Source of the DNA: an uncultured Dehalococcoidia bacterium
GTDB taxonomy: Bacteria; Chloroflexota; Dehalococcoidia; Lucifugimonadales; Lucifugimonadaceae
Assembly: GCA_913048295.1 (NCBI GenBank)
Contig: CAJWWK010000017.1
Span: 1-41,389, forward strand
Direction of reading: 5' to 3'
Length of the DNA stretch: 41,389 bases
In this document: positions 34,766 to 41,389 of the stretch, piece by piece
Position numbering within the stretch: the first letter of the stretch is position 1
Layout of the letters: every line of letters starts with the position of its first letter
Position numbers and translations under genes: made by a program
Notes under the pieces: model-generated
What the model was told of the DNA's origin: nothing
The model's input: the letters and a program-made list of their open reading frames with translations, nothing else
The model's database searches: none

Positions 34766-35119
34766 ATGATCAAAATTGAAGCAGTAGTCCGGCCCGAGCG
34801 TGTCAACCCGGTTGTCGACGCCCTGATCGATGCCGGATGCGGCGGTTACCACGTCGCAAACGTATCGGGTAAGGGAACCCAGCAGGGGGTTGAGGTGTTC
34901 ACCGGAAGAGGTGCGACCACTACAACCCGTGCGGCGCTACCGAAGTCGATTATCACGACGGTTGTAAGTGCCAGCATGAAAGATGCAGTGGTGAACGCGA
35001 TAATCGAAGCGGCGAAGTCGGGTGAAGAGGGTCAAATAGGCGATGGCAAGATATTCGTATCTCCCGTTTCCGAAGTGATCCGGGTACGCACCGGCGAGAG
35101 GGACAGCGCGGCGCTGTAG
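34766..35119 (+). CDS. glnK: PII nitrogen regulatory protein with atypical T-loop
   Basis: A 117-residue PII protein. MIKIEAVVRPERVNPVVDALIDAG, the B-loop SGEEGQIGDGKIFV and the C-terminal VIRVRTGERDSAAL are canonical, so ATP/ADP binding in the trimer clefts is expected. The T-loop region reads GKGTQQGVEVFTGRGATTTTRAALPK: the 2-oxoglutarate-linked Gln is kept, but the loop is two residues longer than in E. coli GlnB and lacks Tyr51, the usual uridylylation or adenylylation site, having four consecutive Thr instead. ATG 34766 is chosen at 10 nt from AGGAG; GTG 34760 is too close. Linkage to amt implies control of ammonium uptake. Confidence 0.93.
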   Translation: MIKIEAVVRPERVNPVVDALIDAGCGGYHVANVSGKGTQQGVEVFTGRGATTTTRAALPKSIITTVVSASMKDAVVNAIIEAAKSGEEGQIGDGKIFVSPVSEVIRVRTGERDSAAL

Positions 35120-35169
35120 GCGTTTTCGCAGTCCGACGTAAAACCGAAAAAAACCAGGTGGGCCGCCGT

Positions 35170-35199
35170 TTGTCCGGTCAGCATTCGTCAAGGTATGAT
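35170..35199 (+). promoter_or_regulatory. Promoter of the tRNA cluster
   Basis: TTGTCC (35170-35175) and TATGAT (35194-35199) are separated by 18 nt, and transcription would begin about 50 nt before tRNA-Trp. One promoter appears to serve the three tRNA genes up to the terminator at 35671. Confidence 0.55.
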
Positions 35200-35256
35200 T
35201 GAGTGCTGCGGAGAAGCGGTGGCCCGTGTTTTTAAGGCTGCGTGCTTGCTGCCCGC

Positions 35257-35333
35257 AGGAGCGTAGCTCAGCTGGCTAGAGCACTGGTCTCCAAAACCAG
35301 CGGTCGGGGGTTCGAATCCCTCCGCTCCTGCCA
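35257..35333 (+). tRNA. tRNA-Trp (CCA)
   Basis: A complete cloverleaf: acceptor AGGAGCG/CGCTCCT, D-arm with AGCTCAGCTGGCTAGAGC, anticodon stem CTGGT/ACCAG around loop CTCCAAA (anticodon CCA), T-arm with GGTTCGAATCC, discriminator G (35330) and an encoded CCA. Confidence 0.97.
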
Positions 35334-35381
35334 AATTTGCATATGAATATTGGTATGCGGTTCGCCGCAGCTATCACCCGT

Positions 35382-35468
35382 GCCGGGGTGCTGAAATTGG
35401 TAGACAGGCTACGTTGAGGGCGTAGTGTTCGTAAGGACGTGCGGGTTCGAGTCCCGCCCTCGGCACCA
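35382..35468 (+). tRNA. tRNA-Leu (GAG)
   Basis: A class II tRNA with acceptor GCCGGGG/CCTCGGC (one G-T pair), anticodon stem CTACG/CGTAG around loop TTGAGGG (anticodon GAG), a long variable arm TGTTCGTAAGGACG, T-arm with GGTTCGAGTCC, discriminator A and encoded CCA. Confidence 0.96.
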
Positions 35469-35570
35469 TATATTTTTGTTCGACATGAGGTTTGTTTGTT
35501 GGACCGAACGAACCGCCCTGTTTGGCAAAGGTCTGCAAAACTTATATTTTCCGAATAGATTGATATTTGC

Positions 35571-35647
35571 GGCGACGTAGCCAAGTGGCTTAAGGCGAGG
35601 GTCTGCAAAACCTTTATTCGGCGGTTCGAATCCGCCCGTCGCCTCCA
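35571..35647 (+). tRNA. tRNA-Cys (GCA)
   Basis: Acceptor GGCGACG/CGTCGCC, anticodon stem AGGGT/ACCTT around loop CTGCAAA (anticodon GCA), T-arm with GGTTCGAATCC, discriminator T and encoded CCA. The D-arm contains GCCAAGTGGCTTAAGGC. A partial copy of its anticodon arm lies 40 nt upstream of the gene. Confidence 0.95.
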
Positions 35648-35670
35648 TATTGCAATTGAACTAGAGGAAA

Positions 35671-35688
35671 CCCTGGAGAAATCCGGGG
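35671..35688 (+). terminator. Terminator of the tRNA cluster
   Basis: CCCTGGA (35671-35677) pairs with TCCGGGG (35682-35688, one T-G pair) around a GAAA tetraloop and is followed by a pyrimidine-rich CTTCTT. It lies 23 nt after tRNA-Cys. Confidence 0.65.
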
Positions 35689-35812
35689 CTTCTTCGCGTT
35701 TGACAGCGCTCAGGACCCCCATCAAATTTGGCGACCGAATTAGGCGGCGCTGCTTGCTCGCGCCCTCCACAATGCCCGGACTTTCACCGTTTGTTGAATG
35801 GAGGCTGGAACA

Positions 35813-36076
35813 ATGGCACATCAGTTTGTACTGCACACCGTTGACGACTATGACAGGTGGTGAGCGGCCTACGACGATCATTTGCCGACCCGCCAGGAAT
35901 ACGGACTCAAGGAGCTAGGTGTTCACCGCGGGGCAGATAACTCGAACGATATAACGATTGTGTTTGAGGCCCAAAGTCTCGAGCGGGTGATGGCATTCGC
36001 AGAGTCGTCTGACTTGAAAGAGGCGATGATGGCGGCAGGGGTGCAGGGCATGCCGGATATCTGGTTCACCGACTGA
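35813..36076 (+). pseudogene. Small protein frame interrupted by one in-frame TGA
   Basis: From ATG 35813, preceded by an ideal GGAGG (35800-35804, 8 nt), the frame reads MAHQFVLHTVDDYDRW, then TGA (35861-35863), then AAYDDHLPTRQEYGLKELGVHRGADNSNDITIVFEA and on to a normal stop at 36076, 87 codons in all. The two halves form one coherent small alpha/beta protein of the dimeric ferredoxin-like (ABM/cyclase-type) kind, in which DYxxWKxxYDxH is usual, so the TGA replaces a residue that is normally Lys or Arg. A nonsense mutation, a sequencing error or UGA read-through could explain it. No Sec-insertion element was recognised. A strong terminator follows. Confidence 0.7.
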
Positions 36077-36105
36077 TTCGATCTTCGTATCGACGATGAA
36101 GCTGG

Positions 36106-36134
36106 AAAGCCCCGATTTGTTTCGGGGCTTTTTT
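36106..36134 (+). terminator. Strong intrinsic terminator
   Basis: AAAGCCCCGA (36106-36115) pairs perfectly with TCGGGGCTTT (36122-36131) around a 6-nt loop and runs into six T (36129-36134). It ends the small interrupted gene 30 nt after its stop. The next 240 nt up to the ABC exporter contain no recognisable gene. Confidence 0.9.
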
Positions 36135-36376
36135 GTTTGGCACGTGGTGCAGGAAAGACTTCGGGGAAGCCCGGGGGGTTGTGGAGACATCGGCGCGCGA
36201 CCTGCAAGAAGACGTGCCGTCTGCAAACGGTGTCGAAATGTTTGAAACCGCGCTCGGACGGTTGTAGAGATGGCGGATGGCTTCACCGCCGCACGAAATG
36301 ACAGTGACGGTATTAGTGCCCGGCCACATCGGAAAACATGCCACCGGGCCCGCCACCTCTGCCATAATTGCGCCCG

Positions 36377-39300
36377 ATGTATTTCGACCTTCGACTCTGG
36401 GCGCTCACTCGCGGCGCGCGCCTGCATATTGCGGCCGCGGTCGCGTATGGACTGCTAACCGCCGCGGCTGGAATAGCCCGCCTTGTGCTGCTCGGCGTTC
36501 TGCTTGGCGAAATCCTGAAGGGGGAGCCCCTCGAATCGCTGGTCCCGCTGATCGCAATCGCTGGCGGGATGGTATTGCTGCGGGCCGTACTGCAGTACCA
36601 GAAAGAGATGGTGGCCCACCGGACCGCGGCAACGATTCAGCTGAGGCTGCGGGGCACGATGCACGACCAGATGATACGACTGGGACCATCGCACTTCGGG
36701 CAGCAACGGACTGGCGACGCCATACTGTCGATGGTCGATGGCGTCGAGCAGCTCGAAACCTTTTTCGGCCAGTATCTGCCCCAGCTTTTCACCGCGGTCC
36801 TGACGCCGATCGGAATCTTTGTTTACCTGGCCTACCTCGATCTTCCGCTGGCCCTGATTGCGCTCGGGTTCTCGGTGCTTACCATCTTTGCACCGGCCGC
36901 TTTTCACAGGTGGAATAAACAGGGCTCGATACGCAGGCGAGAGGTGTACGGCGATTTCGCGGCCGAGTTCCTCGATTCGGTGCAGGGGCTTTTCACCCTG
37001 AAGTCGTTCGGGCAGAGCGAGGCGAAAGCGAAAGTTCTGGCCGAAAAGGCACACGCGGTCTTCAAATCAACAATGTGGGTACTGGCAACGAACGCGGGCT
37101 CACTTGGCGTAACGATTGCGGGCGTGGCGATCGGTGCGGCGGTGCTGCTGGTAGTCGGTGCGGACAGGGTCGAGTCGGGGGCGATGGAGTTTGAAACGCT
37201 CCTGATCATCCTGATGCTCGGCATCGAGTTGTTCAGGCCGTTTCGGGAACTCAGCCAGCTGTTTCACCAGGGCATGAACGGCCTTTCGGCGGCCCACGGA
37301 ATCTTTACGTTTCTCGACGCCGAACCGCTGGTTACCGACAACCCTCAGATCGCAGATCATTCGGAACAGGCCACAGAATTAACAAACCCGGAAATCACGT
37401 TCAGCGATGTCTTTTTCTCGTATCCTGGCAGCCGACAACCGGCACTCGAAAACTTCAGCCTGAAGATCAAGGCCGGGGAGACCACGGCGCTAGTCGGCGA
37501 GAGCGGAGCGGGTAAGACATCGGTGGTGCGCCTGTTGCTCAGGTTCTTCGATCCGGGATCCGGTACGATCGAAATCGGGAGTTCGGAATTATCGACCCTG
37601 TCAGCCGACGAACTCAGAAAAAACATCGCTGTCGTATCGCAGGACACCTATCTGTTTCACGGCACAGTGGCCGAAAACCTGCGCTTTGGCGACCAGTCGG
37701 CATCTGACGACGACCTGCGCCGAGTGGCAGAGTTTGCAAATGCCACCGAGTTCATCGACCGTCTGCCAAACGGCTACAACACGCTGATAGGCGAACGGGG
37801 TATCAAGCTTTCGGGCGGTCAGCGCCAGCGAATCGCCATCGCACGGGCCCTGCTGAAGGACGCACCCATACTGGTGCTGGACGAAGCGCTATCGGCGGTC
37901 GATGCCGAGAACGAGCACATCATCCAGCAGGCACTTGAACGGCTGATGGTCGGCAGGACGGTGCTTGTCATCGCTCACCGGCTGTCCAGTGTCAGAAAAG
38001 CTGACCGGATACATGTTCTTCAGGAGGGAATGGTTGTCGAATCGGGGTTGCACGACGATTTGCTGGCTAACGGTGCCGAGTATGCCCGCTTGATGAAGGC
38101 ACAGGCGGCCGCTGAGATTAATAGTCCTTCGTATTCGAGTTCCTCGAACGGCACCGTTGATACCCTGCCCGAATCGCCAGCCGGCGGAATAGGCGAAGAA
38201 GCCAGCATGGAGCCGACCGACGCCATTCTGCGGGCCGAGGGAATGGGATGGATATCGACCTTCGGCGTGTTGATGCGCCTGATTCGGCCCTGGTGGAAGG
38301 AACTATCGGCGAGTTTCTTTCTGGGCTTCAGCAGGTTCCTCACGCTTATCGGAGTCGGCATTCTCAGCGGACTTATCGTCGCCGCAGTTCGATCGGGCGA
38401 TTCCTACGACGGGCTGATCGTGGTCCTGCTCGTGATGGCGCCCCTGACTGCCGTGCTGCACTGGGCTGAATCGTGGGTGTCGCACGACGTGGCGTTCCGT
38501 CTGCTTTCCGAGATGCGGATATCGCTGTTCAGAAAGTTGGACCAGCTGGCTCCGGCGTACCTGGTGCGGAGGCGTACCGGCGATCTGGTCAGCATGGCGA
38601 CGCAGGATGTCGAGACTGTCGAGTACTTCTTCGCCCACATAGTCGCCCCGGCGTTCGTGGCAGTAGTGGTCCCGGTCGGGGTTTTGATTACCGTAGGTCT
38701 TTATGGCTGGCCCCTGGCTGTAACGATCGCACCGTTCCTTGTGGTGACGGCGTTGAGCCCGCTTGTTGCTCGTGACCGGGTGGACCGGCTCGGGGGCAGG
38801 TCACGCGAAAAGCTGGGCGAGATGAACTCGCATACGGTCGATACGGTGCAGGGCCTTCACGAGGTAACTGCCTACAACATGGGTGGGCACCGTCGGGCCG
38901 AGTTCATGGCGATGGCGCAGGACTACGTCGATGTGCGGGTGCCGTTTTTTCGTGAACTGACCTTGCAAAAGATATTCCTCGAAGTAGTGACAGGGCTGGG
39001 CGGGCTGTCGATTGCGGTCGTTGGCGCCCTGCTCGTTTCAAACAACACACTTGATCCCGCAATTCTGCCGCTGATGACGATACTCGCGATGTCGGCCTTC
39101 CTGCCCATCGCTGAGATTTCGACGGTCGGCAGGCTGCTGGCCGACACGATCGGCTCGACGCGCAGGATCTACGCGGTACAACTGGAGCCGGTGCCGGTTA
39201 CCGATGGGAGGATCGGAGAGATCGAGGGCACGGGTATTGGCATGGACGATGTCGGGTTTAGCTACGACTTCACGGATTTCAAGGCGCTCGACGCCGTGTC

Positions 39301-39982
39301 ATTCCCGATCGAGCAGGGGCGAACGGTTGCACTTGTGGGTCCGTCGGGCGCTGGAAAAACGACCACCGCGCACCTGATAATGCGGTTCTGGGACCCTCAG
39401 GCGGGTGAGATCAAGCTGGGTGAGAAAGGGCTGCGCGAGTACGTTCTGTCCGATCTCAGGGAACACCTTGCGCTTGTTGCACAGGACACGTACCTGTTCA
39501 ACACGACGCTCCGCGAGAACCTGCTCATTGCGCGGCCCGATGCTTCCGAGGATCAGATTAATGCGGCGGTTGAAAGCGCGGGTCTTTCCGGGTTTGTTGA
39601 AACGCTTCCCGAGGGTTTGAACACAGTGGTTGGCGAGCGCGGGGCACAGTTGTCGGGCGGGCAACGTCAGCGCATTGCGATAGGCAGGGCTTTTCTGAAG
39701 GATGCCCCGATACTGGTGCTGGACGAAGCGACTTCCCATCTCGATGCTGTGAACGAGCAGATGGTGCGGGGGGCGCTGGACCGGCTTGCGTCGGACCGGA
39801 CGACCCTGGTGATCGCACATCGGCTCTCGACGGTGATGACTGCCGACGTGATCGTGGTTATGGACCGGGGGCGGGTTATGGAATCAGGGACTCACACCGA
39901 GTTGCTTGAGCGGGGCGGGTTGTACGCACAACTCGTTTCACACCAGCTGTCGGGGGCGGGGCGCGCGGAGGGGCGTGCGTGA
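36377..39982 (+). CDS. Fused double ABC exporter (TMD-NBD-TMD-NBD), CydD/CydC-like
   Basis: A 1201-residue protein combining two ABC exporter half-transporters. The first TMD (about 1-310) is followed by an NBD with GESGAGKTS (about 374), LSGGQRQRIAIARALL and ILVLDEALSAVD. A 60-residue linker leads to a second TMD (about 630-930) and an NBD with GPSGAGKTTT (about 987), LSGGQRQRIAIGRAFL and ILVLDEATSHLD. Both ATP sites look complete. FFGQYLPQLFTAVLTPIGIFVYLAYLDLPLALI in the first half and RRRTGDLVSMATQDVETVEYFF with HIVAPAFVAVVVPV in the second resemble CydD and CydC, exporters of glutathione/cysteine or heme-linked cargo needed for cytochrome bd, which here would be fused. No cyd oxidase genes are nearby, so lipid or drug export is possible. 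ATG 36377 has no clear ribosome site. Confidence 0.88.
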   Translation: MYFDLRLWALTRGARLHIAAAVAYGLLTAAAGIARLVLLGVLLGEILKGEPLESLVPLIAIAGGMVLLRAVLQYQKEMVAHRTAATIQLRLRGTMHDQMIRLGPSHFGQQRTGDAILSMVDGVEQLETFFGQYLPQLFTAVLTPIGIFVYLAYLDLPLALIALGFSVLTIFAPAAFHRWNKQGSIRRREVYGDFAAEFLDSVQGLFTLKSFGQSEAKAKVLAEKAHAVFKSTMWVLATNAGSLGVTIAGVAIGAAVLLVVGADRVESGAMEFETLLIILMLGIELFRPFRELSQLFHQGMNGLSAAHGIFTFLDAEPLVTDNPQIADHSEQATELTNPEITFSDVFFSYPGSRQPALENFSLKIKAGETTALVGESGAGKTSVVRLLLRFFDPGSGTIEIGSSELSTLSADELRKNIAVVSQDTYLFHGTVAENLRFGDQSASDDDLRRVAEFANATEFIDRLPNGYNTLIGERGIKLSGGQRQRIAIARALLKDAPILVLDEALSAVDAENEHIIQQALERLMVGRTVLVIAHRLSSVRKADRIHVLQEGMVVESGLHDDLLANGAEYARLMKAQAAAEINSPSYSSSSNGTVDTLPESPAGGIGEEASMEPTDAILRAEGMGWISTFGVLMRLIRPWWKELSASFFLGFSRFLTLIGVGILSGLIVAAVRSGDSYDGLIVVLLVMAPLTAVLHWAESWVSHDVAFRLLSEMRISLFRKLDQLAPAYLVRRRTGDLVSMATQDVETVEYFFAHIVAPAFVAVVVPVGVLITVGLYGWPLAVTIAPFLVVTALSPLVARDRVDRLGGRSREKLGEMNSHTVDTVQGLHEVTAYNMGGHRRAEFMAMAQDYVDVRVPFFRELTLQKIFLEVVTGLGGLSIAVVGALLVSNNTLDPAILPLMTILAMSAFLPIAEISTVGRLLADTIGSTRRIYAVQLEPVPVTDGRIGEIEGTGIGMDDVGFSYDFTDFKALDAVSFPIEQGRTVALVGPSGAGKTTTAHLIMRFWDPQAGEIKLGEKGLREYVLSDLREHLALVAQDTYLFNTTLRENLLIARPDASEDQINAAVESAGLSGFVETLPEGLNTVVGERGAQLSGGQRQRIAIGRAFLKDAPILVLDEATSHLDAVNEQMVRGALDRLASDRTTLVIAHRLSTVMTADVIVVMDRGRVMESGTHTELLERGGLYAQLVSHQLSGAGRAEGRA

Positions 39983-40041
39983 GGTGCTGCGGGCAGGGTG
40001 GGAGTTGGTTTATTTCTGCGGTTGTTCTATTTTGGTCGTAG

Positions 40042-40062
40042 ATCCTGAATCGAGTTCAGGAT
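40042..40062. repeat. REP-like palindrome
   Basis: ATCCTGAA-TCGAG-TTCAGGAT is an inverted repeat with perfect 8-bp arms in the gap between the ABC exporter and the DinB-family gene. The following ATGACA and this type of arm are common in dispersed intergenic repeats of many bacteria. Only one copy is seen in the window, so its repeat nature is unproven. Confidence 0.45.
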
Positions 40063-40122
40063 GACAACACGGACGGTGCGACTGGCCCGATCGTTGGTGA
40101 ATAAAACCTGGAGTTGGAACAG

Positions 40123-40632
40123 TTGGAGACAAAAGAACTATTACTTGATGCTTATTCGCACATTCGGCGGATTGTTCACCAGGCTGCCGACGGGTTGTCG
40201 GTGGAACAGCTGGCGTACCGTCCCGAGGAGGGGTCGAACTCGATTGCATGGCTTGTCTGGCACCTGACCCGGATTGAGGACAGCCACCTTTCGGCAGTGA
40301 CTCAACTTGATGAGGCATGGTCGACCGATGGTTGGGATGACCGGTTTGGTCTGGGAGGGACGACTTCGATCGGATTCGGCGACGGCCCCGAACAGGTGGC
40401 TGCCTTGCGGCCTAAAGGCGACTTTCTCCTTGGTTATCACGACTATGTGAATGGGCGGGTGCTGTCTTATATGGATCGCGTCGACGCGGTCGAACTGGAC
40501 CGGATTGTCGACACAAATTACGATCCGCATGTAAAAGCTGGGGTTCGCCTTGTCAGCGTGATTTCGGACAATCTGCAGCACGCTGGCCAGGCACGCTACC
40601 TGCGCGGGATAATTGAGCGGCTCGGGGTGTAG
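40123..40632 (+). CDS. DinB/DUF664-family four-helix protein
   Basis: A 169-residue protein of the DinB-like fold, often metal-dependent thiol transferases. WLVWHLTRIEDSHLSAV near residue 45 and ISDNLQHAGQARYLRGI near the C-terminus carry the His residues that usually bind metal. TTG 40123 is chosen because TGGAG (40109-40113) lies 9 nt upstream; TTG 40114 would sit directly on that site. No signal peptide is present. The cofactor and substrate are unknown; related actinobacterial members use mycothiol, whose synthesis also needs inositol phosphate, an interesting but untested link with ino1 in this window. Confidence 0.8.
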   Translation: METKELLLDAYSHIRRIVHQAADGLSVEQLAYRPEEGSNSIAWLVWHLTRIEDSHLSAVTQLDEAWSTDGWDDRFGLGGTTSIGFGDGPEQVAALRPKGDFLLGYHDYVNGRVLSYMDRVDAVELDRIVDTNYDPHVKAGVRLVSVISDNLQHAGQARYLRGIIERLGV

Positions 40633-40857
40633 CGCGAGCCCCGAATCGCCGGTGACTTACCCGATCAACGGCTGCCGTAAGACTCAGATTTACTGCCGGG
40701 TTAACTAACCGCCCGGCCGCCGTACGAAGCCGGAAAACCGCGTGTACTTCGGTTCGATTAACGAAGCCCGTTCAAAGGGTTTCAGAGCATGCAGGGTTTG
40801 TACGCCCGGCCTTCCTGACGATGGCAAGCCGTGGGTGCCGAAGGTGGGGCGTTAACC
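40633..40857. other. Convergent intergenic gap
   Basis: This 225-nt gap separates the DinB-family gene from the end of the SDR remnant. No gene, clear terminator or promoter was recognised. Confidence 0.35.
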
Positions 40858-41389
40858 TCAGCTCATGACCGCTCCACCGTTGACATTCAGCGCCTGCCCT
40901 GTGATTTCCGACGCGTCTTCGGAGGCAAGAAACGCAACGGCGCTGCCGACATCCACCGCCGTCGGAGCACGCTGTAGCGGGATGTTAGCTTTAAACAGTC
41001 CGTGCGAAGAATTCCGGGGGCTCGAGACCGGCCAGCTCTGGGTTAACTACTGCGTGGTTCGCGGCGATCTTTTCCCACATTGGGGTCCACAACGTCCCGG
41101 GACAAACTGCTTTGACGTTAACGTTGAATGGGCCCATTTCGATCGCCAGATGGTGCATGTACTGAATCAAGGCCGATTTCGAGATGAGAAATGTCTGTTG
41201 GACGGTCCCGCCCCACATCCCAGCACTACCGGCCGGGGGTCGTCCACCCTGTGACGAAACTATTATGATTTTCCCGTGGCGCTGTTCTTGCATGTGATCA
41301 CGCACGGCCGAAATAGTGTTGACGGTGCCCAGGACGTTGACATTCCAGGTGGCATTCCAGTCAGCTTCCATATGGCCGATCCTGCTCTC
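40858..41389 (-). pseudogene. Frameshifted short-chain dehydrogenase, cut by the window edge
   Basis: The minus strand enters the window inside an SDR: WNVNVLGTVNTISAVRDHM, GKIIIVSSQGG with the catalytic Ser, and VNVKAVCPGTLWTPM. The frame stops at TAA after FFARTV (40991), but the family sequence continues in the next frame as KANIPLQRAPTAVDVGSAVAFLASEDASEITGQALNVNGGAVMS to a stop at 40858. Removing one T from GTTTAAA near 40994-41000 joins them exactly. The active-site YxxxK reads FLISK, so the catalytic Tyr is Phe. The Rossmann N-terminus lies beyond the window. Decay, or an assembly error plus a natural Tyr loss, would explain this. Confidence 0.82.

Noticed and set aside
36277-36918. Plus-strand 213-codon frame at the start of the ABC exporter
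   Set aside because: It overlaps the exporter's conserved first TMD in another frame and its composition is that of a shadow.
1-41389. CRISPR arrays, IS elements, prophage genes, rRNA
   Set aside because: No regularly spaced repeats, transposase motifs, phage structural genes or rRNA-like sequence were seen on either strand.

Overview
The window looks like chromosomal DNA from an uncultured Chloroflexota bacterium, most likely a SAR202/Dehalococcoidia-like lineage; this placement is an inference. It rests on the mix of genes: an actinobacterial-type inositol lipid pathway (inositol phospholipids are known in Chloroflexota), a large secreted Ig-like surface protein ending in GWN-type repeats, TP-rich surface proteins, a Rho with an Arg/Gly-rich N-terminal extension, and very frequent non-ATG starts (TTG, GTG and apparently CTG). 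Moderately high G+C is interrupted by AT-richer regulatory gaps. No rRNA, phage, IS element or CRISPR array was seen.

Layout. 1-5.7 kb: a degenerate metallo-beta-lactamase-fold protein, a convergent perfect-stem terminator, then two minus-strand exported proteins (a TP-repeat anchored protein and a 1017-residue S-layer-like protein with its own promoter and a long leader). 5.8-9.6 kb: minus-strand rho and pyrG, with a clear pyrG promoter and a hairpin-bearing leader. 9.8-12.7 kb: gatC-gatA, a lipoprotein that shares a domain with the 2 kb surface protein, and a gamma-carbonic anhydrase-like protein. 12.8-18.1 kb: argS on the minus strand, then a tight cluster of a GatC-like small protein, an amidase, a SPOUT RNA methyltransferase and an MFS transporter, with the last three genes overlapping by 4 nt at each junction. 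18.2-19.6 kb: tRNA-Pro and prfB with the classical RF2 +1 programmed frameshift. 19.7-25.4 kb: peptide-type ABC binding protein and two permeases (no ATPases) followed by a gamma-glutamyltransferase. 25.6-29.7 kb: a HTH regulator, myo-inositol-1-phosphate synthase, a PimA-like mannosyltransferase and a CDP-alcohol phosphatidyltransferase, i.e. a phosphatidylinositol/PI-mannoside gene island. 29.7-33.3 kb: an anchored gluzincin-like protease, a broken histidine-kinase tail and an amidohydrolase. 33.4-35.1 kb: ammonium transporter and PII protein behind a four-unit GlnR-like operator. 35.2-35.7 kb: tRNA-Trp, tRNA-Leu, tRNA-Cys behind one promoter and before a terminator. 35.8-41.4 kb: a small gene interrupted by an in-frame TGA, a fused double ABC exporter resembling CydD+CydC, a DinB-family protein and a frameshifted, edge-truncated SDR.

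The most noteworthy points are the GlnR-like operator array upstream of amt-glnK, a PII protein whose T-loop lacks the modifiable Tyr, a Cys-containing C-terminal sorting-signal candidate shared by two surface proteins, a beta-rich domain present three times in two exported proteins, the apparent CTG start of rho, a GatC-like partner for a second amidase, and structured leaders before ino1, pyrG and glnK. All statements come from reading the sequence; no database search was run.
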